From Candidatus Omnitrophota bacterium (GTDB lineage Bacteria; Omnitrophota; Gorgyraeia; Velamenicoccales; Velamenicoccaceae): 9,761 nucleotides of DNA. Location of the stretch: assembly GCA_003451585.1 (NCBI GenBank), contig DMEU01000011.1:1-9761 (forward strand), written 5' to 3'. Below the pieces are notes generated by a model. It had not been told where the DNA came from and made no database searches. It saw nothing but the letters and a program-made list of their open reading frames with translations. Shown in pieces: positions 1 to 5,981 of the stretch (its first letter is position 1; every line of letters begins with the position of its first letter). Made by a program: the position numbers and the translations under genes.

Positions 1-315
1 ACGTCGTGAGACAGTTCGGTCTCTATCCAGTGTGGGCGTTAGGAAGTTTGAAGGGAGTTGTCCTTAGTACGAGAGGACCAGGACAAACGAACCTCTGGTG
101 TTCCAGCTGTCCTGCCAAGGGCAAAGGCTGGGTAGTCATGTTCGGAAGAGATAAGCGCTGAAGGCATATAAGCGCCAAGCTCGCCCTAAGAATAGACTTC
201 CCTCTTGTAGCAATACAAGAATAGACACCCGGTAGACTACCGGGTTGATAGGTCCTAAGTGTAAGATCCGTAAGGATTTCAGCTTAAAGGATACTAATTG
301 TCAATCGGCTTGGCC
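1..315 (+). rRNA. 23S ribosomal RNA, 3' end (partial)
   Basis: This is the last part of the large-subunit rRNA; its 5' part lies outside the window. The universally conserved sarcin-ricin loop core AGTACGAGAGGACC is at about 67-80. It is followed by the usual closing helices, including the CCCGGTAG/CTACCGGG hairpin with GTTGATAGGTC at about 228-253, and the terminal segment near GATACTAATTGTCAATCGGC at about 290-309. No ORF in this stretch looks genuine. The mature 3' end is placed near 315 by resemblance to other 23S ends; the 5' half of the closing helix is not in the window, so the end is uncertain by several bases. Confidence 0.97.
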
Positions 316-386
316 GCTTAATTTTGTCTTTTAATATGAGATGCTTTGTTAGGTTCGAAAAAATTTACTGAAATTGTTGCAGTTTT

Positions 387-503
387 TGGGGTGCCTATGC
401 TGAGGAGGAAACACCCGTTCCCATTCCGAATACGGTAGTTAAGCTCCTCTAGGTCGATGGTACTTAGCTCTCAAGGGCTTGGAAGAGTAGAACGGTGCCC
501 CTT
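387..503 (+). rRNA. rrf: 5S ribosomal RNA
   Basis: This small rRNA of the large subunit has about 117 bases, the normal length for 5S. The closing helix is visible: GGGGTGCC at 388-395 pairs with GGTGCCCC at 494-501, with two G-U wobbles. The conserved loop core CCCGTTCCCATTCCGAA is at 413-429, with the usual GTTAAGCTCCTCT block after it. It lies about 70 bases after 23S with no tRNA between, and is presumably co-transcribed with it. The ends are set from the helix and may be off by one or two bases. Confidence 0.95.
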
Positions 504-510
504 TAAATCT

Positions 511-566
511 ACCCCCGCTGTTTCGATTTTGCGAAAGCAAAACAAGATGGCGGGGGTTTTCTTTTT
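511..566 (+). terminator. Rho-independent terminator of the rRNA operon
   Basis: A GC-rich stem, ACCCCCGC at 511-518 pairing with GCGGGGGT at 550-557, continues through a wobble-rich middle. It is capped by TTTTGC at 527-532 pairing with GCAAAA at 537-542 around a GAAA (GNRA-type) tetraloop at 533-536. A T-rich tail (TTTTCTTTTT, 557-566) follows. It starts about 8 bases after 5S and should end the rRNA transcript, so the pilin genes downstream probably need their own promoter. Confidence 0.93.
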
Positions 567-575
567 ACTAACTTG

Positions 576-603
576 TTGAATTATTCCCTGATTGTATTAA
601 AAT
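576..603 (+). promoter_or_regulatory. Candidate sigma-70-type promoter for the pilin genes
   Basis: TTGAAT (576-581, 4/6 to the -35 consensus) and TAAAAT (598-603, 5/6 to the -10 consensus) are 16 bases apart, directly after the rRNA terminator. Transcription would start about 7 bases after the -10 box, at 610-611, which is the A of the pilin start codon. That implies a leaderless mRNA and fits the absence of any Shine-Dalgarno site there. The motifs are short and the region is AT-rich, so this is only a candidate. Confidence 0.4.
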
Positions 604-610
604 AAATAAC

Positions 611-997
611 ATGAATGATCGCAGAGGGTTTACTTTAATTGAGATAATAGTTACAGTTATACTTATCGGCATCCTTGCTTCAGTCGCGATGACGCAGTAC
701 ACGGCGTTTGTGGAAAAGAGCCGCGGCATGGAAGCTCGAGAAGTTTTGTTGAAGTCCTATGGCGGCTATCAGCGCCTTATGATCGATGGTGAGACGGTGG
801 GCGGAAGTAATCCTTTGAGCTGGACACGCTTGGGGATGTCCGATCCGAATTCAGCCGCCCAAAGGTATTTTAATTATGCGCCTGTGAATAACTGGAATAC
901 GCCGACTGCGATCAGGGCTGAGCGCATCGGGAATACCTCGCGTTGGCTCCAGATGAATCTTACTACAAGCGTTTTGACCAATTCCCCGGAGTACTGA
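611..997 (+). CDS. Type IV pilin-like / type II secretion pseudopilin-like prepilin (128 aa)
   Basis: This is a prepilin with a short leader (MNDRRG) and a class III signal: cleavage is expected after Gly6, leaving a mature N-terminus FTLIE with the conserved Glu at mature position 5. A hydrophobic helix of about 20 residues follows (IIVTVILIGILASVAM) and acts as membrane anchor and filament core. The remaining ~95 residues form the variable head. There are no cysteines, so no disulfide-bonded D-loop. In the family, such proteins are processed by the prepilin peptidase PilD and assembled into type IV pili or type II secretion pseudopili; no assembly gene is in the window to decide which. The ATG at 611 is the only sensible start, because the leader must directly precede the cleavage site. 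No Shine-Dalgarno is seen. The stop overlaps the next start (TGATG, 995-999), implying translational coupling. Confidence 0.9.
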   Translation: MNDRRGFTLIEIIVTVILIGILASVAMTQYTAFVEKSRGMEAREVLLKSYGGYQRLMIDGETVGGSNPLSWTRLGMSDPNSAAQRYFNYAPVNNWNTPTAIRAERIGNTSRWLQMNLTTSVLTNSPEY

Positions 998-1392
998 TGG
1001 CTGTTAGATGGATTTTCCGGAAAAGATCTTTTACCCTTGTTGAAATGCTCGTTGTCGTTATAATTTTAGGGGTGCTTGTTTCTGTTGCCATGCCTACGTA
1101 TGTGCAGACAAAGAGAAAAGGCGAATATAACGCGGCCTTGGGCCAGGTACGAATGATCACCGGTGTTGCCAGGGATTATTATCTTACTCAAGGGTCATAT
1201 CCCACTACGACGAACACGGGAAATACCAATGCGGTTTTCGGTATACGGGTATACGACGGATTTTTTAATAATTACCGGGTTATCAGCGGTAGCCCGTTCA
1301 CTGTACAAGTTACAGGCGGTGCCTGCGTCTATACGTTTAATAATGATGGTGTAAGGATAAGTACTAACGGTGCCGCTGATTGCGTATCTTAA
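997..1392 (+). CDS. Second prepilin-like protein with Ser at the cleavage site (131 aa)
   Basis: The N-terminal signal is MAVRWIFRKRS followed by FTLVEM: a basic 11-residue leader, then the classic mature N-terminus with Glu at +5 and a hydrophobic helix (MLVVVIILGVLVSVAM). The residue before the cut is Ser11 rather than the nearly invariant Gly. The head domain ends with Cys110 and Cys129, which could form the C-terminal disulfide (D-region) typical of major pilins. GEYNAALGQVRMI after the helix also resembles pilin helix alpha-1. I place the start at ATG 997, overlapping the previous stop, because an in-frame start further upstream (943) would give a long leader inside the preceding gene. 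It forms a two-gene pilin unit with its neighbour and is probably co-transcribed with it. Whether it is a pilus subunit or a pseudopilin cannot be told from sequence alone. Confidence 0.87.
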   Translation: MAVRWIFRKRSFTLVEMLVVVIILGVLVSVAMPTYVQTKRKGEYNAALGQVRMITGVARDYYLTQGSYPTTTNTGNTNAVFGIRVYDGFFNNYRVISGSPFTVQVTGGACVYTFNNDGVRISTNGAADCVS

Positions 1393-1409
1393 TCGCCCCG
1401 CCTTGATCC

Positions 1410-3536
1410 ATGGCTCTATCCTTCGATTCTTCTGTCCAATACATTAAGGGTATCGGCCCGCGCAGGGCTGAGTCACTAGGCAGGCTCGGCATCGCGACGG
1501 TCGAAGACATCTTGTTCTATTTTCCAAGGCGTTATGAAGACCGTTCTCGTCTGGTTTCGATCGCGTCTTTAGAGTTGGGCCAGCAGGCGACCATTGAGGC
1601 CGAGATCGTCTCCGTGGGCGGCCGCCGCGGAATGCGCACGGGTTTGGATATCTTAGAGATCGGCGTCGCAGACGACACTGGACGGATCTTCGCTGTCTGG
1701 TTCAATCAGCCGTATTTGAGGCACTATTTCAAGGTCGGCGAGCGCGTCATCCTCTTTGGTAAACCCGGGCTCTATCGCGACCGTATCCAGATGGCTAGCC
1801 CGGAATTCGAGATTGCAGACAGCGAGGCGTCCGAGAGCCTGGATGTCGGCCGTATTGTGCCCATCTATTCCGTGCCGCAAGGCATCTCCCAGAAGGTGTA
1901 CCGTAAGATTGTCCGCGCCGTGCTCGACGAGCAGACCTCAAAGTTGACCGAGGTCTTGCCGTTCGACATCCGAAACCGGCAGAAACTCTCCAATATCGCA
2001 AAGAGCCTTTTGAATATCCACTTCCCGAAAGATGAGGAAAGCCGCATCGAAGCCTACACGCGGCTTTCTTTTGAGGAGTTCTTCATCTATCAGATCCCGC
2101 TTATCCTGCGCAAACTAAGACGAAAAGAAAAAAAAGGCATTGCCTTTAAGATAGACGAAAACGCCATCCATGCGTTCTGCCAGGCCCTTCCTTTTGAGCT
2201 GACATTCTCGCAGAAGTGCGTTTTAGAGGAGATCAAGAAAGACATGTCCCGGCCCGAGCCTATGCAACGCCTTCTGCAAGGCGACGTTGGCTCAGGAAAG
2301 ACGGTTGTTGCCACCGTCGCGGCGCTCGCGGCGGCTTCAAGCGGGTATCAAACGGCCTTTATGGTGCCGACGGAGATTTTAGCGGGCCAACATTATGAAA
2401 AGATTAAGAATCAGCTGGCTACTTTTGGTCACAAGTCACAAGTCATACCCTGGCGGGCACAGGCCAGTCGCAAGAAAAAAATAGAAATTGGATTGTTGAC
2501 GAGCAGTTTGAAGGATAAAGAAAGAGAGAAAGTTTTAAAAGAGATCAAGGGCGGAAAAATAGATATCCTCATCGGTACGCACGCGCTTATTCAGGAGGGC
2601 GTGGATTTCAGAAAACTGGGGCTTATCGTGGTAGATGAACAGCATAAGTTCGGGGTATCGCAGAGGGCGCTTCTGTCGAAAAAATCCCTGAATCCCGATA
2701 TCCTCATCATGACAGCCACGCCCATTCCGCGCACGCTCTCTATGACGCTCTACGGGGACCTTGATGTTTCGGTCATCAATGAACTGCCGAAGGGGAGAAA
2801 GAAGGTGGAGACCAAAGCCCTTGATCTGGGAAATAAAGATGAAGCTTATGCATTCGTGCGGTCACAGATCAAGGCTGGCAGGCAGGCGTTTGTCATCTGT
2901 CCTTTGATCGAGGAGAATCCGAAACTTGAATTGGCAAGCGCCAAGGCGCTTTTCAAGGAATTCAGCCAGAAGGTGTTCAAAGATCTCAAGGTCGGGTTGA
3001 TCCACGGACGCCTCAAAAAGCCCGAGCAGGAAAAGGTGATGCAGGAATTCCGTGACGGAAAGTGTGATATTCTGGTCGCGACCACGATCTTGGAAGTCGG
3101 CATCGACATTCCCAATGCTACGGTCATGCTTATCGAGCATGCGGAAAGATTCGGCTTGTCCCAATTGCATCAGATGAGGGGCCGCATCGGCCGCGGAGAA
3201 CACGAATCATTTTGTTTGCTGCTGACCGAGCCCAATACTGAAGACGCCCAGGCCAGAATAAAGGCCTTTGTGGCATACTCGGACGGGTTTAAAATAGCAG
3301 AGGAAGATTTAAAGATAAGGGGGCCGGGTGAGTTTTTCGGAGAGCGGCAGTCCGGCCTGACGGAATTAAAGATCGCCGACCCCTTAAAACAGTTCCATCT
3401 TTTGAAGTCCGCGCGCGAAGAAGCAACAAAGCTCTTGGGCGCGGACCCGAAGCTTGCGTCCCGGCCGAACGCCGAGATCAAGAAACAGCTTTATAAGCGT
3501 TTTCCGGAGTTTGAGAAGTTCATGATGGTGGGGTGA
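1410..3536 (+). CDS. recG: ATP-dependent DNA helicase RecG (708 aa)
   Basis: RecG is a superfamily 2 double-strand DNA translocase that regresses stalled forks and processes branched DNA. The N-terminal region has the helix-hairpin-helix-like IKGIGPRRAESLGRLGI (12-28) and LFYFPRRYEDR (35-45), followed by the OB-fold wedge domain that splits the fork (about 60-140). The helicase core shows Walker A GDVGSGKT (291-298), motif Ia PTEILA (320-325), the RecG-type DEQH box (409-412), TATPIPRT (435-442), and motif VI QMRGRIGRGEH (588-598). RGPGEFFGERQSG (637-649) matches the conserved segment coupling ATPase to translocation. Length is normal for the family. One oddity is a 17-residue insertion at about 341-357 (see the repeat at 2428-2480). 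The start at ATG 1410, 17 bases after the pilin stop, agrees with the usual RecG N-terminus but has no clear Shine-Dalgarno. All catalytic motifs are intact, so the protein should be active. Confidence 0.98.
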   Translation: MALSFDSSVQYIKGIGPRRAESLGRLGIATVEDILFYFPRRYEDRSRLVSIASLELGQQATIEAEIVSVGGRRGMRTGLDILEIGVADDTGRIFAVWFNQPYLRHYFKVGERVILFGKPGLYRDRIQMASPEFEIADSEASESLDVGRIVPIYSVPQGISQKVYRKIVRAVLDEQTSKLTEVLPFDIRNRQKLSNIAKSLLNIHFPKDEESRIEAYTRLSFEEFFIYQIPLILRKLRRKEKKGIAFKIDENAIHAFCQALPFELTFSQKCVLEEIKKDMSRPEPMQRLLQGDVGSGKTVVATVAALAAASSGYQTAFMVPTEILAGQHYEKIKNQLATFGHKSQVIPWRAQASRKKKIEIGLLTSSLKDKEREKVLKEIKGGKIDILIGTHALIQEGVDFRKLGLIVVDEQHKFGVSQRALLSKKSLNPDILIMTATPIPRTLSMTLYGDLDVSVINELPKGRKKVETKALDLGNKDEAYAFVRSQIKAGRQAFVICPLIEENPKLELASAKALFKEFSQKVFKDLKVGLIHGRLKKPEQEKVMQEFRDGKCDILVATTILEVGIDIPNATVMLIEHAERFGLSQLHQMRGRIGRGEHESFCLLLTEPNTEDAQARIKAFVAYSDGFKIAEEDLKIRGPGEFFGERQSGLTELKIADPLKQFHLLKSAREEATKLLGADPKLASRPNAEIKKQLYKRFPEFEKFMMVG
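2428..2480 (+). repeat. Repeat-derived in-frame insertion inside recG
   Basis: Between the segment ending ATFG (residue 340) and IEIGLL (358 on), where RecG homologues such as the E. coli protein run directly from one to the other, this gene has 17 extra residues (51 bases, in frame). The DNA starts with a heptamer array, GTCACAA GTCACAA GTCATAC (2428-2448). It continues with an imperfect GC-rich inverted repeat, CTGGC (2450-2454) and GCCAG (2463-2467), and ends in an A-run. Encoded residues are strongly basic and polar (HKSQV..., then RKKK). The site lies between helicase motifs Ia and Ib, in what should be a surface loop. It resembles short palindromic elements that insert in frame in genes in other bacteria (compare the Rickettsia palindromic elements), but relationship to those is not implied. 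Confidence 0.6.
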
Positions 3537-3571
3537 TCCTGCGCTACGCCATCTCTGTTCGCACACGGTGG

Positions 3572-3614
3572 AAAATTAAGGACCGGGTAGATTCTTGAAC
3601 CTAACCGGTCTTAA
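3572..3614 (+). repeat. Palindromic intergenic element upstream of the TIMP-like gene
   Basis: TTAAGGACCGG (3576-3586) pairs with CCGGTCTTAA (3605-3614), leaving one bulged G and an 18-base loop, so the RNA or single-stranded DNA could fold into a hairpin. Its left part, AAAATTAAGGACCGG (3572-3586), recurs as AAAATTGAGGACCGG at 5169-5183 just after the next gene (14 of 15 bases the same), and both are followed a few bases later by TAGAT. No T-run follows, so it is unlikely to be an ordinary terminator for recG. A REP-like dispersed repeat is the best reading. Confidence 0.6.
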
Positions 3615-3648
3615 AGCTTCTTGAAGCTTGTTGAAGCTCGAAGCTTGG
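3614..3648 (+). repeat. Imperfect tandem repeat with AAGCTT units
   Basis: Four consecutive units start with AAGCT: AAGCTTCTTG, AAGCTTGTTG, AAGCTCG and AAGCTTGG. The first two have a 10-base period; the later two are shortened. Since AAGCTT is itself palindromic, alternative hairpins are possible. The array directly follows the palindromic element and ends 13 bases before the Shine-Dalgarno site of the next gene. Nothing else is recognisable in the 134-base gap between recG and that gene, apart from these repeats and the ribosome binding site. Confidence 0.6.
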
Positions 3649-3660
3649 TTATATATTAAA

Positions 3661-3666
3661 AAGGAG
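3661..3666 (+). promoter_or_regulatory. Ribosome binding site (AAGGAG) fixing the start at 3671
   Basis: AAGGAG lies 4 bases before ATG 3671. It is one of the few strong Shine-Dalgarno sites in this window and supports that start, which also begins exactly at a good signal peptide. Confidence 0.7.
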
Positions 3667-3670
3667 ATGT

Positions 3671-5170
3671 ATGAGAAAAGGCTTGATGCTGATTTTGACG
3701 TTGTTAATTTTGAGTATATTTTTTGCTCACGCTCAGGCAGCCTGTTTTTGTAAGTCCAATATTCAATTGCCGCCTATTTCTGAATTGGAGAGATCCGATG
3801 CTGTTTTTGTCGGAGAGGTCGTCAACATAGGTTCCTCTACCCTGAAAAAGTTAGAGAATCACATCTTATCCAACGTAGTCTTTAAGGTCAGCGTTGTCTA
3901 TAAGGGGGATATAGGGGAAGTTGCGACTGTCTTTTCGCCGAAAGAAAAGGATCCATGTTCGTATGATTTTAAAAAAGGAGAGAAATACCTTGTCTATGCA
4001 CACTTAAGGGATGGCGTATTGTATACAGATTATTGTACGAGAACAAAACTGTATTCAAGGGCAACAAACGAAGGCGATATAAATCAATTTAATCTGCTTG
4101 GGTTTGGGGTAAGGACGGATATTGCCGTGGCAGATTCCTTGAGCGAGGATGACCATTTGCTTAAAACGTTCCCAATATTGACCGATGTTATGAAATCGGA
4201 TGTAATCTTTAGTGGGAAAGCTTTATCAATTGCCGATGATCCTAACAATCCGGGCCTTATAAATATCGAGTTTTTTGTGGATAGAATAGCAAAGGGTTGG
4301 CCTAATCGGCGCACTGTCGCATGTGCTCCAAAGATGACAGAGAAAAATGCCATTAAATTTGCAGTTGGCGATGAATATCTTATTTTTGCAAAGAGGATCA
4401 ACGGTTGTCTGTATACTGATAATACTACAAAGACACAGTTTTATTCTCAGGCACTTAGAAAAGGGCTCGCGCAGTCTTATGGCTCTGCGACCTCGGATCC
4501 TGATTTTGCCAAACCGGAAGAATCTTTAAATAGCCTGGCAGACAGGGCAGAGTGGTTGGGGGCTGGCTTTGAAGAATTCTCTCCGGTAAACCGAAGCTAT
4601 AGAGATGGGCAATGGATCCGTAGCGGTAAAAGGTTGGTTTTTGAAACAATCGATTTCAGCCGCCTTTTTGAAGCTGTAAAACAGCTTGTTCTTTCATATT
4701 ATCCTGATGCGAGGATCGAAATAAGTAATAACGGTTATTTCGATGATGCTCTTCGGTTTTCTTATAGTACAAAAATATATGGGATTACGGGGCCGGCGTT
4801 TCAGGTTGTAAATAATGGTGTTATTCCTAAGCCCAGTTACATTGCAGAAGGGCCAAAAAGTGACGGAATATTGGGAACTGTTTACGTGTTTGCCGGTAAT
4901 AATATTGACACCACTCCGGAATCCAGGTATTTAGACTCAACGACGGCATTTGATACGTATGGTCAGTATTTTCAATCAAAAATTATCAGCAATTGTTATT
5001 TACATCTTCATGTTCTGTACCCGATAAAGAGTTCTGATTCTCCATCTAAAGGGGAAGGTTTTAAAAATGCATTAATAGGTATAGCAAAAAAATTTGATGA
5101 TTTAATAGATATGAAGGACGCGGAGATAAAAATAAAAGCTACGGATGACCAGAAACCAAAAGTTTTTTAA
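3671..5170 (+). CDS. Secreted protein with two tandem TIMP/netrin-like domains (499 aa)
   Basis: Residues 1-23 form a signal peptide (MRKG, a hydrophobic core, then AHAQA), so the protein is exported; a lipoprotein form on Cys25 is less likely because the -3 residue is Gln. After it comes ACFC, then SDAVFVGEVVNI (42-53), VVFKVSVVYKGD (69-80), DPCSYDF (94-100), GEKYLVYA (103-110) and YTDYCTRT (118-125). This order matches bacterial TIMP-like (NTR fold) domains: an N-terminal CxC, 'SDAVFVG', 'WKG', 'C.Y.F..GE.YLVYA' and 'C.RT'. A second, diverged copy spans about 163-252: SDVIFSGKAL, FFVDRIAKGWPNR, VGDEYLIFAK, CLYTDNTTKTQ. It keeps Cys208 and Cys236 but lacks the CxC and the last cysteine. Residues ~280-499 match nothing I recognise. 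Eukaryotic TIMPs inhibit metalloproteases through the N-terminal Cys; the role of bacterial versions is unclear, so no activity is assigned. The gene stands alone between two copies of a palindromic repeat. Confidence 0.8.
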   Translation: MRKGLMLILTLLILSIFFAHAQAACFCKSNIQLPPISELERSDAVFVGEVVNIGSSTLKKLENHILSNVVFKVSVVYKGDIGEVATVFSPKEKDPCSYDFKKGEKYLVYAHLRDGVLYTDYCTRTKLYSRATNEGDINQFNLLGFGVRTDIAVADSLSEDDHLLKTFPILTDVMKSDVIFSGKALSIADDPNNPGLINIEFFVDRIAKGWPNRRTVACAPKMTEKNAIKFAVGDEYLIFAKRINGCLYTDNTTKTQFYSQALRKGLAQSYGSATSDPDFAKPEESLNSLADRAEWLGAGFEEFSPVNRSYRDGQWIRSGKRLVFETIDFSRLFEAVKQLVLSYYPDARIEISNNGYFDDALRFSYSTKIYGITGPAFQVVNNGVIPKPSYIAEGPKSDGILGTVYVFAGNNIDTTPESRYLDSTTAFDTYGQYFQSKIISNCYLHLHVLYPIKSSDSPSKGEGFKNALIGIAKKFDDLIDMKDAEIKIKATDDQKPKVF

Positions 5171-5191
5171 AATTGAGGACCGGTCCTAGAT
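5169..5191 (+). repeat. Palindromic element downstream of the TIMP-like gene (second copy)
   Basis: AAAATTGAGGACCGG (5169-5183) repeats the sequence at 3572-3586 in the same orientation with one mismatch, and overlaps the stop codon of the preceding gene. Here the core is the perfect 12-base palindrome AGGACCGGTCCT (5176-5187), whereas the upstream copy has its second arm further away. No T-tract follows, so a classical terminator is unlikely. Confidence 0.6.
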
Positions 5192-5254
5192 AAGTACGGA
5201 ATATCTCAAGCCTTTTGACTTATAGTTGTCTGTGAGGCATAAGATCAGGTGAAA

Positions 5255-5860
5255 ATGGCGCATCGTTTTGATCCACAAGAGATGAAGAAGCTCGACAGTG
5301 CTAGGCGCAAAAAGGCGCTTCCTGCCGGCGATATTATAGCCAGGCTGAAGTTGAGGCCGGGAGATCGGGTTGTCGATATCGGTTGCGGCACCGGGTATTT
5401 CGCGATTCCGGCATCTGATGCGGTGGGTAGAAACGGCAGGGTCTATGCGGTTGACGTGTCAAAAGAGATGCTAGCAGAGCTTAAAAAAATGTCTTTGAAT
5501 AGGAGGAATATCGGCTATATTAATTCTTCGGCCGATAACTTCTCAGGCAAAAATATCCGCGCGGATATGGTTCTTGTTTTTTTCGTATTCCATGAAATAG
5601 GAGAGAAGACTAAATTCTTGAGGCATATGTACGCCTTACTTAAAAAAGGCGGGCGCATAGCTTTGATCGATTGGCAGAAGAAGAAGACATCTTTGGGGCC
5701 ACCTGTCAGCCATAGGGTTTCACGAGCGGCCGCTGAAAAATGGTTGAATAAGGCCGGGTTCATCGGTCTCCGGGAAGAATATATAAAGAGGACATTTTAC
5801 TGTCTCGTTGCGAGGAAACCGTGCGCATCGTACGGCAGAACTACTGATCGAGCTTGTTAA
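5255..5860 (+). CDS. Class I SAM-dependent methyltransferase (201 aa), substrate unknown
   Basis: This is a soluble Rossmann-fold methyltransferase. The SAM-binding motif I is VVDIGCGTGYF (39-49); the acidic ribose-binding motif II is VYAVDVS (63-69); ADMVLVFFVFHEI (103-115) is motif IV, and KKGGRIALIDW (130-140) a further core strand. The start MAHRFDPQEMKKLDS and the segment RRKKALP resemble a widespread group of small uncharacterised methyltransferases beginning MxHRFxP, which is why I start at ATG 5255 and not at the in-frame GTG 5249. The Shine-Dalgarno evidence is ambiguous: AGGTG lies only 3 bases before the ATG, and GAGG (5234-5237) 11 bases before the GTG. The last dozen residues after FYCLVARKP look like a non-conserved tail. 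Neighbours on both sides are separated by about 85-120 bases, so it is probably its own transcription unit. The fold assignment is firm; the substrate cannot be named. Confidence 0.9.
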   Translation: MAHRFDPQEMKKLDSARRKKALPAGDIIARLKLRPGDRVVDIGCGTGYFAIPASDAVGRNGRVYAVDVSKEMLAELKKMSLNRRNIGYINSSADNFSGKNIRADMVLVFFVFHEIGEKTKFLRHMYALLKKGGRIALIDWQKKKTSLGPPVSHRVSRAAAEKWLNKAGFIGLREEYIKRTFYCLVARKPCASYGRTTDRAC

Positions 5861-5969
5861 TCATAAATAAGCGGATAATATACAAAGACCGGATGCCTGA
5901 ATGTTTAGATGTTGTGTTGGATTTACGCTGGCATTAGAATAATGGCTTGCCTGTGAGGTGGTGCAGTTT

Positions 5970-5975
5970 GGAGAG
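5970..5975 (+). promoter_or_regulatory. Ribosome binding site (GGAGAG) favouring ATG 5982
   Basis: GGAGAG lies 6 bases before ATG 5982 and 3 before ATG 5979. This spacing favours the ATGs over the upstream GTG codons at 5958 and 5961, which sit on top of the only other GAGG-like bases. Confidence 0.5.
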
Positions 5976-5981
5976 CGCATG

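Noticed and set aside
316..386. tRNA in the 23S-5S spacer
   Set aside because: The spacer is only about 70 bases, AT-rich, and has no T-arm (GGTTCRA) with matching acceptor arms; GGTTCGAAA at 352-360 lacks the surrounding stem.
943..996. Longer start for the second prepilin at ATG 943
   Set aside because: It would add 18 residues before the leader inside the previous gene; the overlapping ATG at 997 gives a normal leader and the typical stop-start overlap.
2428..2448. CRISPR array, because of regular repeats
   Set aside because: Heptamer units directly abut one another with no spacers, and lie in a coding frame; the other two arrays likewise have no spacers.
2862..3203. Minus-strand frames of 93-113 residues inside recG
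   Set aside because: They mirror the helicase C-terminal lobe, whose conserved motifs (RGRIGRG and others) are on the + strand.
5176..5187. Intrinsic terminator after the TIMP-like gene
   Set aside because: The palindrome has no loop of useful size and no following T-run.
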